Positions 1 to 12,402 of a DNA stretch of 64,000 nt are shown piece after piece; position 1 is the stretch's first letter; every line of letters starts with the position of its first letter. The stretch lies in NCBI GenBank assembly GCA_021307315.1, contig JAJSPD010000003.1, positions 930,001-994,000 of the forward strand, read 5' to 3'. The notes under the pieces were generated by a model. It did no database searches, was not told the origin of the DNA, and saw nothing but the letters and a program-made list of their open reading frames with translations. A program made the translations under genes and the position numbers. The DNA is from Bisporella sp. PMI_857 (taxonomy: Eukaryota > Ascomycota > Leotiomycetes > Helotiales > Helotiaceae).

Positions 1-1
1 C

Positions 2-400
2 ATCGCGCAAGTCCGTGTTGTCGGCGGAAGTATCGGGATCGCAGCTTCTTCAACAATACTTGGAATCATTCAGCGTCGTGATCTCGCAGGAGTGGTAACA
101 CCCGCTCAGATTGCAACGCTCCACATATCTGCCAATACGTTAACAGAGGAGCAGCTGCAAGCTATCCGAAAAGCATATTCTGATTCTTTCAAGGTAGATA
201 TGAGAGCAACTGCGATCGTCTCAGGACTCGCCGTATTGGCTGCATTGGCTGCGTATAAGAAGGACCGCAGAGGACTTAAAGAGCTTCAAAAAGAGCGTAC
301 CATGGAAGAACAAGACCGGTTACGAGCCCTGCAGGCTAAATCTAGAGCAAAGCATAAGAAGGAAGGATACCCCGATGCAGCGATAGAAGCTGTGGCATGA
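2..400 (+). CDS. MFS transporter, C-terminal fragment (partial)
   Basis: The frame is open from base 2, so the gene begins left of the window. The first residues contain the RVVGGSIGIA pattern, which matches the R-x-x-G-G-x-x-G-I-A element of late helices in the 14-helix drug:H+ antiporter family. A final hydrophobic helix follows (TAIVSGLAVLAALAAY, about nt 208-256), then a highly charged cytosolic tail rich in Lys, Arg and Glu. About 132 residues are present. Export of small molecules at the plasma or vacuolar membrane is the family expectation; the substrate cannot be inferred from the tail. The stop codon at 398-400 is clear. Confidence 0.75.
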   Translation: MAQVRVVGGSIGIAASSTILGIIQRRDLAGVVTPAQIATLHISANTLTEEQLQAIRKAYSDSFKVDMRATAIVSGLAVLAALAAYKKDRRGLKELQKERTMEEQDRLRALQAKSRAKHKKEGYPDAAIEAVA

Positions 401-1141
401 GCTACTAATTAATCCATAAATCTCTTGAAGGTGATATCAGATATATCAAGCGGCCGCCCAGTAAGTGAACAGATGTTCCGTTGACAACGCCAAAAAGGTA
501 CCGGGCAACCCTGTCTCCTTCACTCTAGGCTTTCATTTAAAATCAATATCGGATAGAAGCTCAAAATTACCAAACGGGCGTCACTAGGCTACCTGAATTC
601 TAATAGATTGGTCATATTTCGTTCACTTGTGCTGTTCCCCCCTCCAGATTTCTGCTACCACGAAATGAAAAAAACTCGGTGCGATGTTGGACTATTTCAT
701 ATCAAACTCGCGTCAGCTGATTTTGATGGTCCGCGGTCCAAGTATTCACCTTCCCAATTGTCTATTCCCTGCACACATTTGAATGTCCAATCCGTTACGC
801 AAAATAATCTGGAGTACTAGTTCCTCTCTGAATAAAAGCCGTCGGTGTCATTTGTCAAGTTTTAGCGACCTAAGCCTACTCACCATATACTCCTTTAGTA
901 GCCTTGTTCTTCTTGCTTACGTTAAATTCTGGATTCGATTCCGTTGTATCTCAATCTGTCGCCGTACCACCGGCTTTTCGATTCTTCCTTTCTGCGACAA
1001 CCTTAGAAAAGTTCCCAGAATTGTGATTTTCCCTCAAACCTTTATCCTTACCATTTCCTCCGGCCAATATCTCCTTCACGGCGGTCCTCTCATTCCTCGA
1101 GCTTTTCTTCACAACGCGCTTCCTTTCCGCCTTCCCTCCCA
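401..1141. other. Intergenic, no supported gene
   Basis: Several short open frames occur on both strands (for example 783-1367 plus), but none has convincing protein-like composition. Part of it overlaps in antisense the small gene that follows. I see no RNA gene or repeat. Confidence 0.5.
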
Positions 1142-1456
1142 TCATTCCATCATATCAACATTATCCTCAACTTCACTGGAACCCACAGCAACATTCACCC
1201 TCCCCTTCTCCTTCTCACTCCCCTCATCCACCTTCATCGCATTCAGCCTCCCCAACTCCCAAAATGCAGTTTCCCAGTCAACAACCAGATGCCAAGACTC
1301 CCCTCCATCTGCTCCGTCGGCGGGTCTGCTCTCAAGGGTGAACCGCTTGCGGTTAGCGACGATGTAGTCGTAGGCTTCGAGGTAGGTGAAGCCGAGGCCG
1401 CGTAAGGATTGGGAGCAGTTCATACTTTGTCTGGAGTGGCGTGGCGTGTGTGCCAT
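1142..1456 (-). CDS. Small uncharacterised protein
   Basis: An ATG-initiated 104-codon frame with no recognised domain. The central part (SLRGLGFTYLEAYDYIVANR, then a Trp-rich stretch with LVVDWETAFWELGRL) has the mixed hydrophobic and charged pattern of a folded protein. The C-terminus is acidic and low in complexity. A second lysine-rich frame (951-1145) starts on an ATG overlapping the stop; it could be read-through of a frameshifted 3' end or chance. No introns are obvious. Function unknown. Confidence 0.4.
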   Translation of the reverse strand: MAHTPRHSRQSMNCSQSLRGLGFTYLEAYDYIVANRKRFTLESRPADGADGGESWHLVVDWETAFWELGRLNAMKVDEGSEKEKGRVNVAVGSSEVEDNVDMME

Positions 1457-2020
1457 TTTTTAGGTGGTTGATATTGCGGTTAGTAGATAGAATAAGAAAC
1501 TATGCGATGGAATCTGTGATAGAGGCGTCTTTCTTGGATGCCGAGAAAGGAGGATGCTCGATGGCAGGGTATGAGTAGGCTGTTGAGCCTGCAGGCGCGA
1601 GTTGAATTGATTTCAATAGAAGGAAACCACGATGCCGTAGGTATCAGAGCATCGTGGTATTTTAGCATAGGCCCAAAAAAGAGTAATAAAGAACGCTGTG
1701 GATGATATAGATATATCTACTATTCTACCATTTCTGGATCCCGTGCTCAGGATAACGTCACAATTCTTTCTCTCTGCCTATCCATGTCTGAAGTGTAGTA
1801 TCTATTTGCACAACGCTCTTGATCATATACACAAGATTGTTGATGTCTCAAACGCACTTCTAAATCACTTTTAAGCTACATCATAAGGCGTCAGAGTCTT
1901 GTACATGATGTCAAGTCAGAATAACCGTGTCTAACTGTATGTTAACCAAGTGCGTGCCTTTACGAGTTGGTCTTATCCAATATCTCCATTGATTTAGAGT
2001 AGTGTGGGGATTTCTAAGCC
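1457..2020. other. Intergenic, no supported gene
   Basis: AT-rich sequence with only very short frames. Nothing recognisable. Confidence 0.5.
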
Positions 2021-2906
2021 TCATTTAGTATAGTGTGACACCCTGCAGCGAAATGCACACTTCCCTCTGCCAGCTAGAGCCTTCCGCTGGAGCTCAAAGA
2101 TCAGGTTTGGGTTCTCGAGCAGAGCCAGCGTCTGTTGTGAAGGTGTGATCCAGACACCTGCGCGGTTGCGGAAACCCCATTTATCAGATGAAGACGTGCT
2201 GGGCTCATTGGTAGCAAGATAACAGTCAGCTTTTGGTGTTATGCAATTCTTGGAGGTGGCTTACAGGAGCTGCTTCGGCTTCTAAGCTTGTGTTTAGTAA
2301 CAATGCGGATTTTGCGGATTTTCGTCTGTTTGAATTGATAAGTTGTGGTAGAAAATTTTCAAGCAGTGCTGCTGGCTTACTATAGAACGATTCAAGATCG
2401 AAGACTTGTTGGTAATGGTAATGCGAAGGCGAGGTTTCTTTGACATCCCTGCGAGAAGAGTCAGATGTGCCTTTTTATTCCTTCCTTCTGGCTTCCTCAC
2501 GAGACTGGTTACCTTCATCATTCTCCTCAACCAAAAACCTCTTACTTTCCATAGAAACAGAAGAGCCAAGGGTCGAAGTACTAGTGTTACGCCTCTCAAC
2601 CTTGATCTTGTCGCTGGAAGACCCTGCATCATTGATGGAAAAGTTGGCAAAACCGTTGTGAGGGAGGCTATTTTTTAGTCCACTGCGGACTCGATTGGTA
2701 GCATGGGAAAATTCAGATGCCTGGGCATGGTCGATGATATCATGACGAAATTCGGTATGAATAGTCTTGGGCAAGGCGTTGTAGATTCCGCTTAAGTTTG
2801 TAGAGCAGACGTCCTCTGGAAAGAATCTCGTATGGGTGAGCTCCATGGTAGACTGTACAAAAAAAGGGAAATAGCCTTGTTCATTTAGTCTCCGTCCGCG
2901 GGCCAT
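2021..2906 (-). CDS. Uncharacterised protein, three exons (proposed)
   Basis: Proposed exons are 2513-2906, 2381-2448 and 2021-2203 (214 residues). The first intron (2449-2512) has GTAACC, a CTGAC branch point and CGCAG. The second (2204-2380) starts GTAAGC and ends AATGAG. Both keep frame. The last exon is strongly protein-like (Trp at WGFRNRAGVWITPSQQ, then an Arg/Cys-rich end SHYTK). No known family is recognised. An acceptor at 2946-2947 suggests that further coding sequence may lie upstream, in frame with residues before the chosen ATG. An alternative reading keeps the frame unspliced across 2265-2474, which is open for 70 codons, but then crosses a TAA at 2475-2477. Confidence 0.42.
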
Positions 2907-3686
2907 CGAGAATATTCTCACCTGTGGAATTCTTTGAAATAGAGGCTGTAATGAGGTCAACAATCAGAGGTAGAATGCAGTAGGTGAAATGTGAGAATAA
3001 AGCAAAGTATAAGATGGACGCTATGATATTCTTAATTCATTGTAGTCGAGAGCGGAGAACGAATGCATAGTCCCGTGCTTATAAGCACATTGAGCGCTCT
3101 ACGGCCATGACCATTCATAACGGGATGTTAATTAGTAATATCCCAGAATTTCACAGTGGTAGAGAGTCAAGCAAGTATATTTTCAAACGTGAATGCAAAA
3201 GTGACTCGCATGTGCGATTGTAGGAGGTGATAGGTCGGTTGCTATAGCCGATACAAATTTAAAGTGCATTGTACAAGTTATGGTCTACTAGAGCAGCGGC
3301 TGAAGTGAGGTTAAGTGAGTTGTCTTCCACTACACTTGAGCATACTCAATGCTTATATATATCTGTTAAACAAAGGCGTCCAAAATACAAGTAAACTTGA
3401 AGTTATGAATTATACACGAACAATACCCATCTAAATACATCTCAGAATGGGACCATTATACACCATCCCAAGGTCCACCAGCTCCTCGCTCATATCTACG
3501 CTCCATCATTCTCAAGAAATCAAACAAAAATTACGGGTATAGAGCGCTCCAAATGAAACAAAATACAGCACTCCATCTTGATACATATCCTGTAATCCTT
3601 ATGTACCCAGAAACCATCTTACACTTTTCCCTTCCCGCGTTCCCCGTTCGAAATATTGCTTTTGGGTGGGTCTGAGGATGAAATTA
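2907..3686. other. Intergenic between two minus-strand genes
   Basis: Holds the possible 5' extension of the 2021-2906 gene just above 2906 and the 3' flank of the DOCK-family gene. No other frame or RNA is convincing. Confidence 0.5.
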
Positions 3687-6600
3687 TTATTCCTCAGCAA
3701 CGCTGTCAACGAGTACGCTTGCTTTGCTGGTTTTTTTGCCTAGCTTGAGCATGCTAAACCGTTTTCTCACACTGCCAACACGGCTTTGTACGCTGGCGAC
3801 TGTCTCTGGTCGCTGGCTACTGTTACTTCTCCTCCCTTCTTTGGTGGTGGCCTGGCTGAGTCCGAGATCGCTGGTAGTGACCCAGGCAGAGTCTCCCCCC
3901 TCATACTCTTTTTCGCTCTTTGTTCGCACGCTTCCATTGAGTTGACCGTTCCGCGCGAAATACGATTTGCGCTGGTTTTCCTGTTGCCTGCTCGTTTCAC
4001 TCGCTTCAGATCTGTTGCGACCTCTGCTCTCCTGACCATTCTCATTCATCTGAGTCTCCACAGCTTCTTGAGGCGATGAGAGGTTGGGAGGAGCACGTTT
4101 GAGGAAGCTGAGCCTGCTTCCTCCTCCCTTTGAATGATGCGGCGGCGTTGCACCGTTCAAAACCGACGTATCTATCGTTAACGTAGTGGCGTAGGTCATG
4201 CTTGTCGGGAATCCAGGTGGATTGCTTATCTGCTCACTACCCGGACTATTGAGAGACCAGCTAGGAGTTGGTGTTGGCTGTCTCTGAATTTGTGGGAAAG
4301 CGAATGAAGCAAGTTCGGGAGCGAACGTAGCCTCAAAATCTAAAGAGAAACCCGCATTAGTATCTTGGATTCAGGAAAAGGAGTCCAAAAGAAATCAAAA
4401 AAGAAAGAAGTATCATACTCTGCTGAAGCTCTTCGCGGCTCTCTTTATGCACACCTTGAACATTATCCGGGAACTTGGAGAAGTGGCCGAGGCATCGCTT
4501 TATGATGACCGCGTGATCAATTAATGCGACCTTGAGAGCGTTTTCTAATGGTGAGAGCTCGACCTGTTCGATTTCCTCGTCGTCCACCTTGGTAGGAAGC
4601 AAGTCACGATATTGTGCTATACTAGCTCCGGAAGTCAAATCTACTGAAATAGAAAGTGCTTCCACTAAGAGAGGGGCCATATTTTCCTCTCCATCCAGGA
4701 CCCGCTTCTCCACAACTCCCATCTCTTGAGTTTTTCTGATCACTCGCTCAAGAGCGGTTTGCAAAGCGTCAAATTTGATACGCTCCACCGACACGATCTC
4801 ACTACGGCGTAGGATGGTTGGGAATGCTTCGACAGTAGTGTACAGGATTTTCTCGGCATGGTGCTCCCCAATTGGACCGGATGTGTTTCTTTTTGAGGTT
4901 ACGGAGAATTGTTGAGGATGCGTGGAGAGTAGATAGTCTCGAATAGTCAAAGGCACGCGAGCTCGCTGAAAGACATGGCTATTGAGATCGCGATGGGGAG
5001 AAATTGCCGAAATTTGGATAAACTGTCCTTCAATGTCTTCCATATCTCCGGGGGTAGTGAGAATATGAGCCGCTGGGTGTTGCTCCTGCATTCGATCAGT
5101 GAACGAGGATGTACGTTCAGCCGGAGAGCCTTCAAAGACAAATTCCTTGTCGCGCAATGAGGGTGGAAATCCCATTCCCTTATACACCACCCTGAAGTAC
5201 TTCGGAACAAGCTTATCGCTCTTGGCTATTGTCTCGTAAATTGTGGCAATGGCGCGCTGAGTCCTTGCCAATTTCGGGAAATCGAAGATATTGTTCTGAT
5301 ATTGAGCTTGTAATTCCTGATATGACTCTAAGGCACTACTCCACGCTTCGCCTTCTTCGAAGTGTTTGATGATCTCGAAGTAGATGCGTTCTTTACGGTC
5401 AAAATGAGATTGGGCGGGAAGCTCAGGTTCTGTGAGAGGAGGCACAATCGTGGTTGGATCCCAATCATATAGGTCCGCATGGAGACGCAATGCAAGTCCT
5501 GCTTCCGTATGGTTCCTAGCTTTAGCCTGTAGTTCTGCTAATTGATGAACATAGCGTATGAAGATCTCTTCTTTTTGCATATCTCTGAGGAATTCCATGA
5601 GACGAAGACGATGTATCATGTGAGACGCCTCGCCCGTAATATCCGTACCGTGGACTGCCACCAATAGGTCCAAGAACTCGTCAATGGTAGAAATAACATC
5701 TTTGACAGAAGCGTGCAATGGGTCGTCTGGAAATTCGGAGAGAGGCTCAAATAATGCAAGAAGTTCGTTGATGAAAAGTTTTTGAAGTATACTTTCGGTC
5801 AATGGCTTGGACTTGAAAAGCCGGTCTAGGCAATCAATCATTTCTGTTTGAATCGTGCTGAGATCTTCACTCAATGTCCACTCGCTGACGATCATTGTTT
5901 GAAGGACTTCAACCGCAACGCGCCGTAGACCTTCGTGGACACTGAGACATAACTCAACAATTGGCCCAACAAGACCAGGAACATATTGAACCTGGTATCC
6001 GCCCATCTTGGATAATCCGTATCTTTGCCGGTCATCAAAACTAGTGTCCCAACCAATAGCCTCCCATGTCCTTCTCAAAAGTTCGGCACCGTTTTCGCGC
6101 ACATCACCAGCTATTTTCCAAACAGCTCGCCTCTTTTGCTCAGGAAAGGTCTCAAGAGCCAGGGCATCGCTTCCTACGAGCTTGAGAAGGACTGTGAAGA
6201 ATACTTTCCACAACTCTGTGTTATAATTCTCAGCGTCGTCCGGGTGAGGTAGGAACGAATTGAGGAGAATGCCTGCAAGATATTCCAGCGTCTTCATAGT
6301 GGATTTATGGTGGAAAATGTGTACACTGAGCCAGTTGGCGGGGAATGCTTGACATTCTAAAATACTTAAGTGCACATGAAGAGTATCGTCGAGCAAGGTC
6401 GCCATCTCATCCTCAGCTAATTCGAGTTGCATCCCTGTAGGTAATGTTGAAACAGCCGCTAATATGGCCGAAAGCTCTACAAGCGCTTCATCAAAGTCTG
6501 CATCCCCTGCAATTGGCTTGGTAGGGAATGGGTATGTGGATGGGAACAGTAATGATAACCGAGACTTCTGGGTTTTTGGCGCATGTTCAAGGGCAAGGTA

Positions 6601-9600
6601 AGAATCAATGATCTTGGGGATATAATCTGGGACTTCAGGGCCAAGTCCATCTAGTTGGCTAGACAGAATCGAACAACAAAGTCGGACTTGCTCCCTATAT
6701 TGCTCGGTAACTTCGATAGTCTTTCCCCAGTGTGGTGCAATCCACCGCACGGTGTTGGCACCAAGGGCTGATCTTTGTTCTGGTTGCGAAAACAGATCCA
6801 AGCGGGAATAGTTAATGATGAGCACTAGTTTATACAGAATTAACTTCCCTTTGACTGCTTCGCAAGATTCCATAAAATCAATTGCTATATGCAGAATCTC
6901 TTCAGTGGTAAGAAGCCCTGTAAGTTCGGGTAACCAAGTATGGAAATGTTGGACAGCCAATGTTTGACTTCCGACAAGAATTGGGGCAGTCTTTCGCATC
7001 ATCGCATCCAGAGCCTTGAAAATTGTCCTCAAATGCCGAGTGAAACCTGGGGAAGTGCTGGTTATCCCAATACCAGCCTCTTTAGCCTTCTGTTGATCAC
7101 GAGCATGAGTTATGAACTTCAGTATATGACGTACAACTTTGAAAGTGGCCCGGAGTTTCCTGGAAGTTTCTGGCTCTTCTGGTTTTCCAAGTAGGCGGGT
7201 AAATGATCTTACTAGACACGGAGTTGCAAATGGGTAGTTGAATTTGTTCTCCGCATAATGGTCAACAAGGGGTCCCAGATTGAACCTTCGATCATGGACA
7301 ATCCCTAGGACAGTCACCAGCGCACTGAATATAAGATCTTCGTAGTTGTCATTGCCGGCATTTTCAACAAGGATACCAAATATTGCATCAAACACGTCGT
7401 TCAATAGTTTGACCACTTCAATCTCTGGAACAAAGACCAATCGCTTGAGTAGCTCTTGTACCTCGCCTAGTGGCTGCTCTTTCCACCGTAGTAGTCCGAG
7501 CAGAACTTTGTCCTGCGAGAATTTTGTGCTGCACAAAAATGTTTGTACACGTAACGTCGCAATTGGACCAGTGACAGCTTCGTCTTTCGATACCTCGTCC
7601 TTCCCTCTAGCGTTCCATTTGAGACTCAAGTAGCCATCTTTGCCATCTTTGCTGATTCTAGTGTTCGCGGTAGAATCATCATATCTGTACAGCAATAAGG
7701 AATGGTATCCATCTCGCATGAACGCTTGCTGATCCCATAGTGGCATATGACAAATTGCAAATGGCTGATTGGGAACATCGGCAAGAACCATAACGAGATG
7801 ACACCCGGAAACTTCATTAGGGGCAACGGCTAATCTCAAGGTTTGGTTCCATGCATCACCACGCTCAGCGGCCGTTGACTCCCAAGAACTTTCCCCATCT
7901 GCGTTAGACGATGAGAAAATAGCACCTTCTATTCTGTCTCCATTCGCGCGGCGTACCTCCATCGTGATCTGAAGATTTGAACATGTGATTCCCGTTGGAA
8001 GTGCTATAGCATTTCCGGTGGAGCGTGAAAGAAGTGCGTGACGCGGAAGGAATGCCTCATCGATTGTAATATAGATATCTGATCGTGGCTTCGTAGGCGC
8101 ACCAGAGAATCCCATCTTGCTGGTTTTTGAAACACCAGAAAGCAAAGTAGGTGTTGCTTTAACCAGAGCATCCGCATCAGGGTTGTTGAATGCTTTGAGG
8201 TGAACTTGAAGACGATCGACCTTGCGCGATTTTTCATAGTGCCCAGATTTGCTGCTCATAAAATCGCTTATGATATCTACCCAGCCATCGCCATGGTCCT
8301 GCCTATCTTCGAAACCGGAGGAGGGGGACCAAATTGTGATAACCTGCTCTACTTCCTCGTCCTGCTTCAATATTGAATTCACTTTAATAGCGCCGATCCC
8401 CAAGGTCCTAGTGACAATCCGACTCACCAAACCACGGGCTGGCTCGCCACTTGCCGGCCCTCGAGAATCTGATGTACCAGGACGTCTATCCCGGCTTTCA
8501 ATTCGTCGTTCATCAGTATCTTCAGATTGTTCTGATAATGAATTGAGTTTCGACGTTATAGGAGCGTTCCTCGAGAATGGGGATTTTTGTGCTTTCTGAC
8601 CCCACATGAGACTTCTTCTACCAGCTTTGGCACCACTTGATGACTGCGGGTTTTCTCCATTCCTTGTCTGGCTTGAGCCATCACGAGAAGCGCCTCGAGA
8701 AGCTGGTTTGCCTGCCATTATTTGCTGCGTTGACCGGACCTTGACAACAAGATATAATTCGTTATCTACACCAGGCAAATCACCAATATCTGCGGAGGCC
8801 AAGTCTGTAAACAATGTTCGCATGTTCTCAGCTTTTGCTAGGCTTGTGAGAGCACCAGTGGGGGCAACTTCGAAGATGTAGCTCTCAGAAATTGCTGTAG
8901 CCTGCGTTCCTGGAGATTTTGTGGCTAGAAAGAACACTAGGGTAGTAGACTCCGTTGAGCCTCCTACAAATGGCTTTACATCGATCAGAAGATGATGCAA
9001 AGAGAGGGTATCATGTAGCAGGGGATGTGGCCGCTCATTCAAGAGGCTCATCATTGACTGGAGTTTCGTAATTTTAACAGCGGAATCATCGCCTGTGAGA
9101 ACCCTCCCTCTTTCCTCTGGATCACGTACTATAACTTCCCCATTGAGCAATTTGTTCCCTCGCACAAGGCCCCACACAGTTTTCTCGCGTAAGAGTCCCA
9201 ATTCCTGCGTAGTGAGAATGTTGTGTAAAAACTGCCTTCGAGAGATATCCAATGTGTGTACCAAACTTGACATTTTCTCTAGCTGTGGATATTTTCTAGA
9301 GAGAAGAAGTTCATGCAGGTTTGTGGAATGCCATTCTCGAAGACAACTTGCAATTTCGTCAACCAATGGCTCAGAAACAGATGTTGGTGTCTCATCCCCG
9401 ATCTTGAGCATGGGAACCGGAGCTGGAGGTTTTGGCGCATTTGGATCACGTTCAATTGGCGTTGACTGAGAGCTTCCATTGGAGAATTTCTTCGACCCTC
9501 CCTGTGCTCTCGTAGAATTGTCGTTTCCGTTATCCGATGGACGCTTCTTGTTCGTCTTGAGCCTCCCACTCTTTGGGTGAGGCAGTGGACTCCCTTCTAG

Positions 9601-9948
9601 GCTAACTCGTGGGCTTCTCTTGTTTCCGTTCACAGAACCAACCTCAGATTGCTCTTCCTGAACAATGCCATCATCCTCTCCAAGTACCTCCCTGACCTCC
9701 ACACAGCTTGCAGGGAAGATTCCTGAAAAGACTCGTGCCTCCAGCGTTTGCCCTTTTGTACTTGTCAACCCGGCCAGCAGACTTGGTGGTGCAACCAAGT
9801 ATCCACGGTACCACTGCCCATCCTTACCACCTCTCTCAATGATATATAATTCGTCGCCAAGTTCAAGAGGTAGGTCTGCGGGTAGAGATGCTGTGAAAGG
9901 GTAGGTCGCGACGGCAAAGGCGATCCGCGGAAGAGGCTGCCACGGCAT
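3687..9948 (-). CDS. DCK1: DOCK-family guanine nucleotide exchange factor (SH3, DHR-1/C2, DHR-2)
   Basis: Two exons, 4419-9948 and 3687-4339, give 2060 residues. The 79-base intron starts GTATGA, has a TACTAAT branch point and ends TTTAG; joining it continues the frame into a Ser-rich, disordered tail. An SH3 domain lies at about residues 8-75 (AVATYPF, ELGDELYIIE, WYRGYL). A C2-like DHR-1 region is at about 620-790 (starts near RSDIYITIDEAFLPRHALLS) and a DHR-2 region at about 1450-1835. DOCK proteins activate Rho-family GTPases; the yeast homologue Dck1 works with Lmo1 upstream of Rho5. The SH3-DHR-1-DHR-2 order is the family's usual layout, so orthology to Dck1 is likely. The tail of about 215 residues, rich in Ser, Arg and Gln, has no recognised domain. 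Confidence 0.92.
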
Positions 9949-11390
9949 GATCTCGTTGAAATCGCTAGCAGAATTGTAGGCTTCTTGCTAAGAGGCGACG
10001 CGATTTGAGATATCTCTATTCATGGGGAACACTCAGCACAGCATGCGGGGGATCGTCGAATTCTCTTCTGACGCGCTTTGGCCGATTTTTGTGAACAAAC
10101 CCCTGAACGTACAGTTCTGGGTAAAATATCGCAGTTCTGCAGTGTCGCAAGTCAATCTGGCGGAGGAACACCTCGGCAGCAACAAGAATATGAAATTGAG
10201 TACAGGATTGACAAGAACGATACATCCAGGTTCAAAGAATGACTGAGTATATCCTCAAATATCAAAAAAAACCTCTAGCACCCAGACGCCTCTTTGGCGG
10301 TTTATCGCTTATCATTGCAGGGGTTGTGAACAAAACCCACATTTGCCCCAGGAACAGCAAAAGCCAAGAAATGTACCGACATGCATAGTCAGACACATCA
10401 GTTGCACTGATGTATATTTGTCTTAATTAAAAATACATTGTAAATCATCCCGAGACTTGCTGTTACAGTCCTAACCGGGAAGTTGTGTGGGTCACACAAT
10501 GCAGAGCGCTCCTTTCTACCTGTTGCCTCCGGAATGGGAAATCTCGAGCTGGGAGAGAAGTCAAAGTTCTATCTAAACGAATTAAGCCATGATCACAATG
10601 GTGATCTCAGTACAGAAGTTGGATAGCACGTAAGTCTATGTTGCCAGGCTGGAAACGCAGCGGAGGTGTAGTTAGCCTAACGTGACTACTTTCTCAAGCC
10701 GACTTGCGTGGATGGGGGTCTTTCAAGCCGTGGGCAGCTCTTGTGCAGGAGTCTCCTTAATATTGTAATTGGGTTGCAGATTAGAAGTCAGTACACAAGT
10801 GTGTGGTCTTATGAAAGATATTGGAATATCGTAAGGGTTGTATAGATCCAGCTTCATGTGCACCGCTCATTATCCTTAGAAAGAGTCAACAAGATGATCG
10901 GCTCTCTGAAGGCTATAACTGTAATTAGTTCTGAGTGGTGGTGGTATTCAAATGTTGATGCCAAGCTCGGAGACACGCAAAAGCCAAATCCTGCACGTTT
11001 TTTAACTTTCATCATTATCAAAAAACGTATGCAATATATATTAAACTAACATGAAGAAGTGTGTGGTTATTATTACTAAATTAAGTCTAAGTTAAAAATT
11101 GTTAAGCTGAGCCTTCTACAGTATTGTAGCCTGCGCAATGTCCTAGCGATATATGTGCCTTTTCCTTATCGCTTGTGCATCTGTGCCAACGCAGCGAAAG
11201 CAGCTAAGCTGGCATTTATTTCCCGCTCACTGTGTCTATTAAAACACTAGTCCCTAGACAATAAGAACAGTGGAGAAAACAAAACTCACGGACATTAAAG
11301 AACGGAGGTAATATGGCATCAAACCCTTCGAGAGACAAATATCACGCAGTGATCCACAGCCTCACTGCACAAGGCAGTTCGTCGACACCA
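9949..11390. other. Intergenic, no supported gene
   Basis: Contains the DOCK gene promoter side and AT-rich sequence. The open frames at 10016-10246 overlap each other on opposite strands and look random. Confidence 0.5.
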
Positions 11391-12325
11391 TGGGCACTCC
11401 TCTGTATCATGTCAGTGATTATGTTGAACCATTTCAGCAGCCATCTCCAGAGTGTTCCGAAGGTTCATCTTTTCGAGTCTCACATTTGTCGTGAATATTA
11501 TCGCACTCATGAACCCCGAGCGTATGGTTTGTCGTCACCTGTTGATGAGCCAGTGTGTAATATCCCAGAGATTCAACAGCGTATTGTTTACAACTCCTCT
11601 CCTTATATGCTACACAATCTTCTTCCTGAAACTGATAGCTTTTTCGAGCTTGGAATTTGTGTATCGATATTTCCCCCGCTAATTCCATTGGCGTCTGCGG
11701 CATATCGCCCAACTGCAACTGTCACGAGCGATCGGTATGTTTATCTGGCTCCTAGCTGTCCTTCCGACCGTTTCCACGCTTTTTATCTGGTATAAATTTA
11801 TCACCGCAGAAAAGGTAGGTATATATATCCTACGTACAAGTCGCTATCGGCGACTATTGAGTCATTTTTGGTATGGTTCACGCAACCGGCACCTCCTTTA
11901 TACCCAGGCTAGTTTCTTCCCTGGGAATTAAAATAGTCGAACCCGACTTCAAAATCAGCCATGGCAATCTGGGGGTTTGGCGAGGGCATCGAACCTGTTG
12001 TACAGGGATTGTGTGCCTTCTTTGTCGATAGTGCCTACACAGAGACAATACTCACTACCATTACTACCATCAATGGTTCTCATCAAAAGAAACGGGGTTG
12101 TTGTCTCCGAGGGCTTGTGCTTCTTTGTTACAGGAGCTAGTCACCATATTTATAGTCACTTCCAAAACTAATATTTTAGGTTTTTTTTTCGCTATTGTAA
12201 CAACCTTGGATTATATGCTGCATGGTAAGTCTGACAAAGAACCTCCACCATCTGGTGGTCTGTATGAGGAAATTGATGACAGCCTCAATGAGGAATATAC
12301 CGACGAACCAAACGTAGGAAGTTAA
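11391..12325 (+). pseudogene. Decayed multi-pass membrane protein locus (uncertain)
   Basis: A protein-like N-terminus (MGTPLYHVSDYVEPFQQPSP) starts at 11391 and runs into a stop. A different frame then gives two hydrophobic segments (FTTPLLICYTIFFLKLIAF near 11590 and GMFIWLLAVLPTVSTLFIWY near 11737) separated by an in-frame TAA at 11680. Further pieces appear in other frames at 11961 (MAIWGFGEGIEPVVQGLCAF) and after an AG at about 12180, ending in an acidic tail with GGLYEEIDDSLNEEY. Several membrane helices spread over three frames suggest either a gene with many introns or, more likely, a relic. The family is not recognised. Confidence 0.35.
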
Positions 12326-12402
12326 GCTTCGATGTACTGATGAAAAGAAGAGAGTATAAGACTACCACACAACTCTCAAGGTCGTAGTAGCAATTGTACT
12401 TT

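Noticed and set aside
4532..9904. Many antisense open frames opposite the DOCK-family gene
   Set aside because: All are shadows of a long, clearly coding frame; none has a domain or splice context.
11313..11795. 160-codon plus-strand open frame as a gene
   Set aside because: Its translation lacks any domain, and the more coherent membrane-helix reading lies in another frame of the same DNA.
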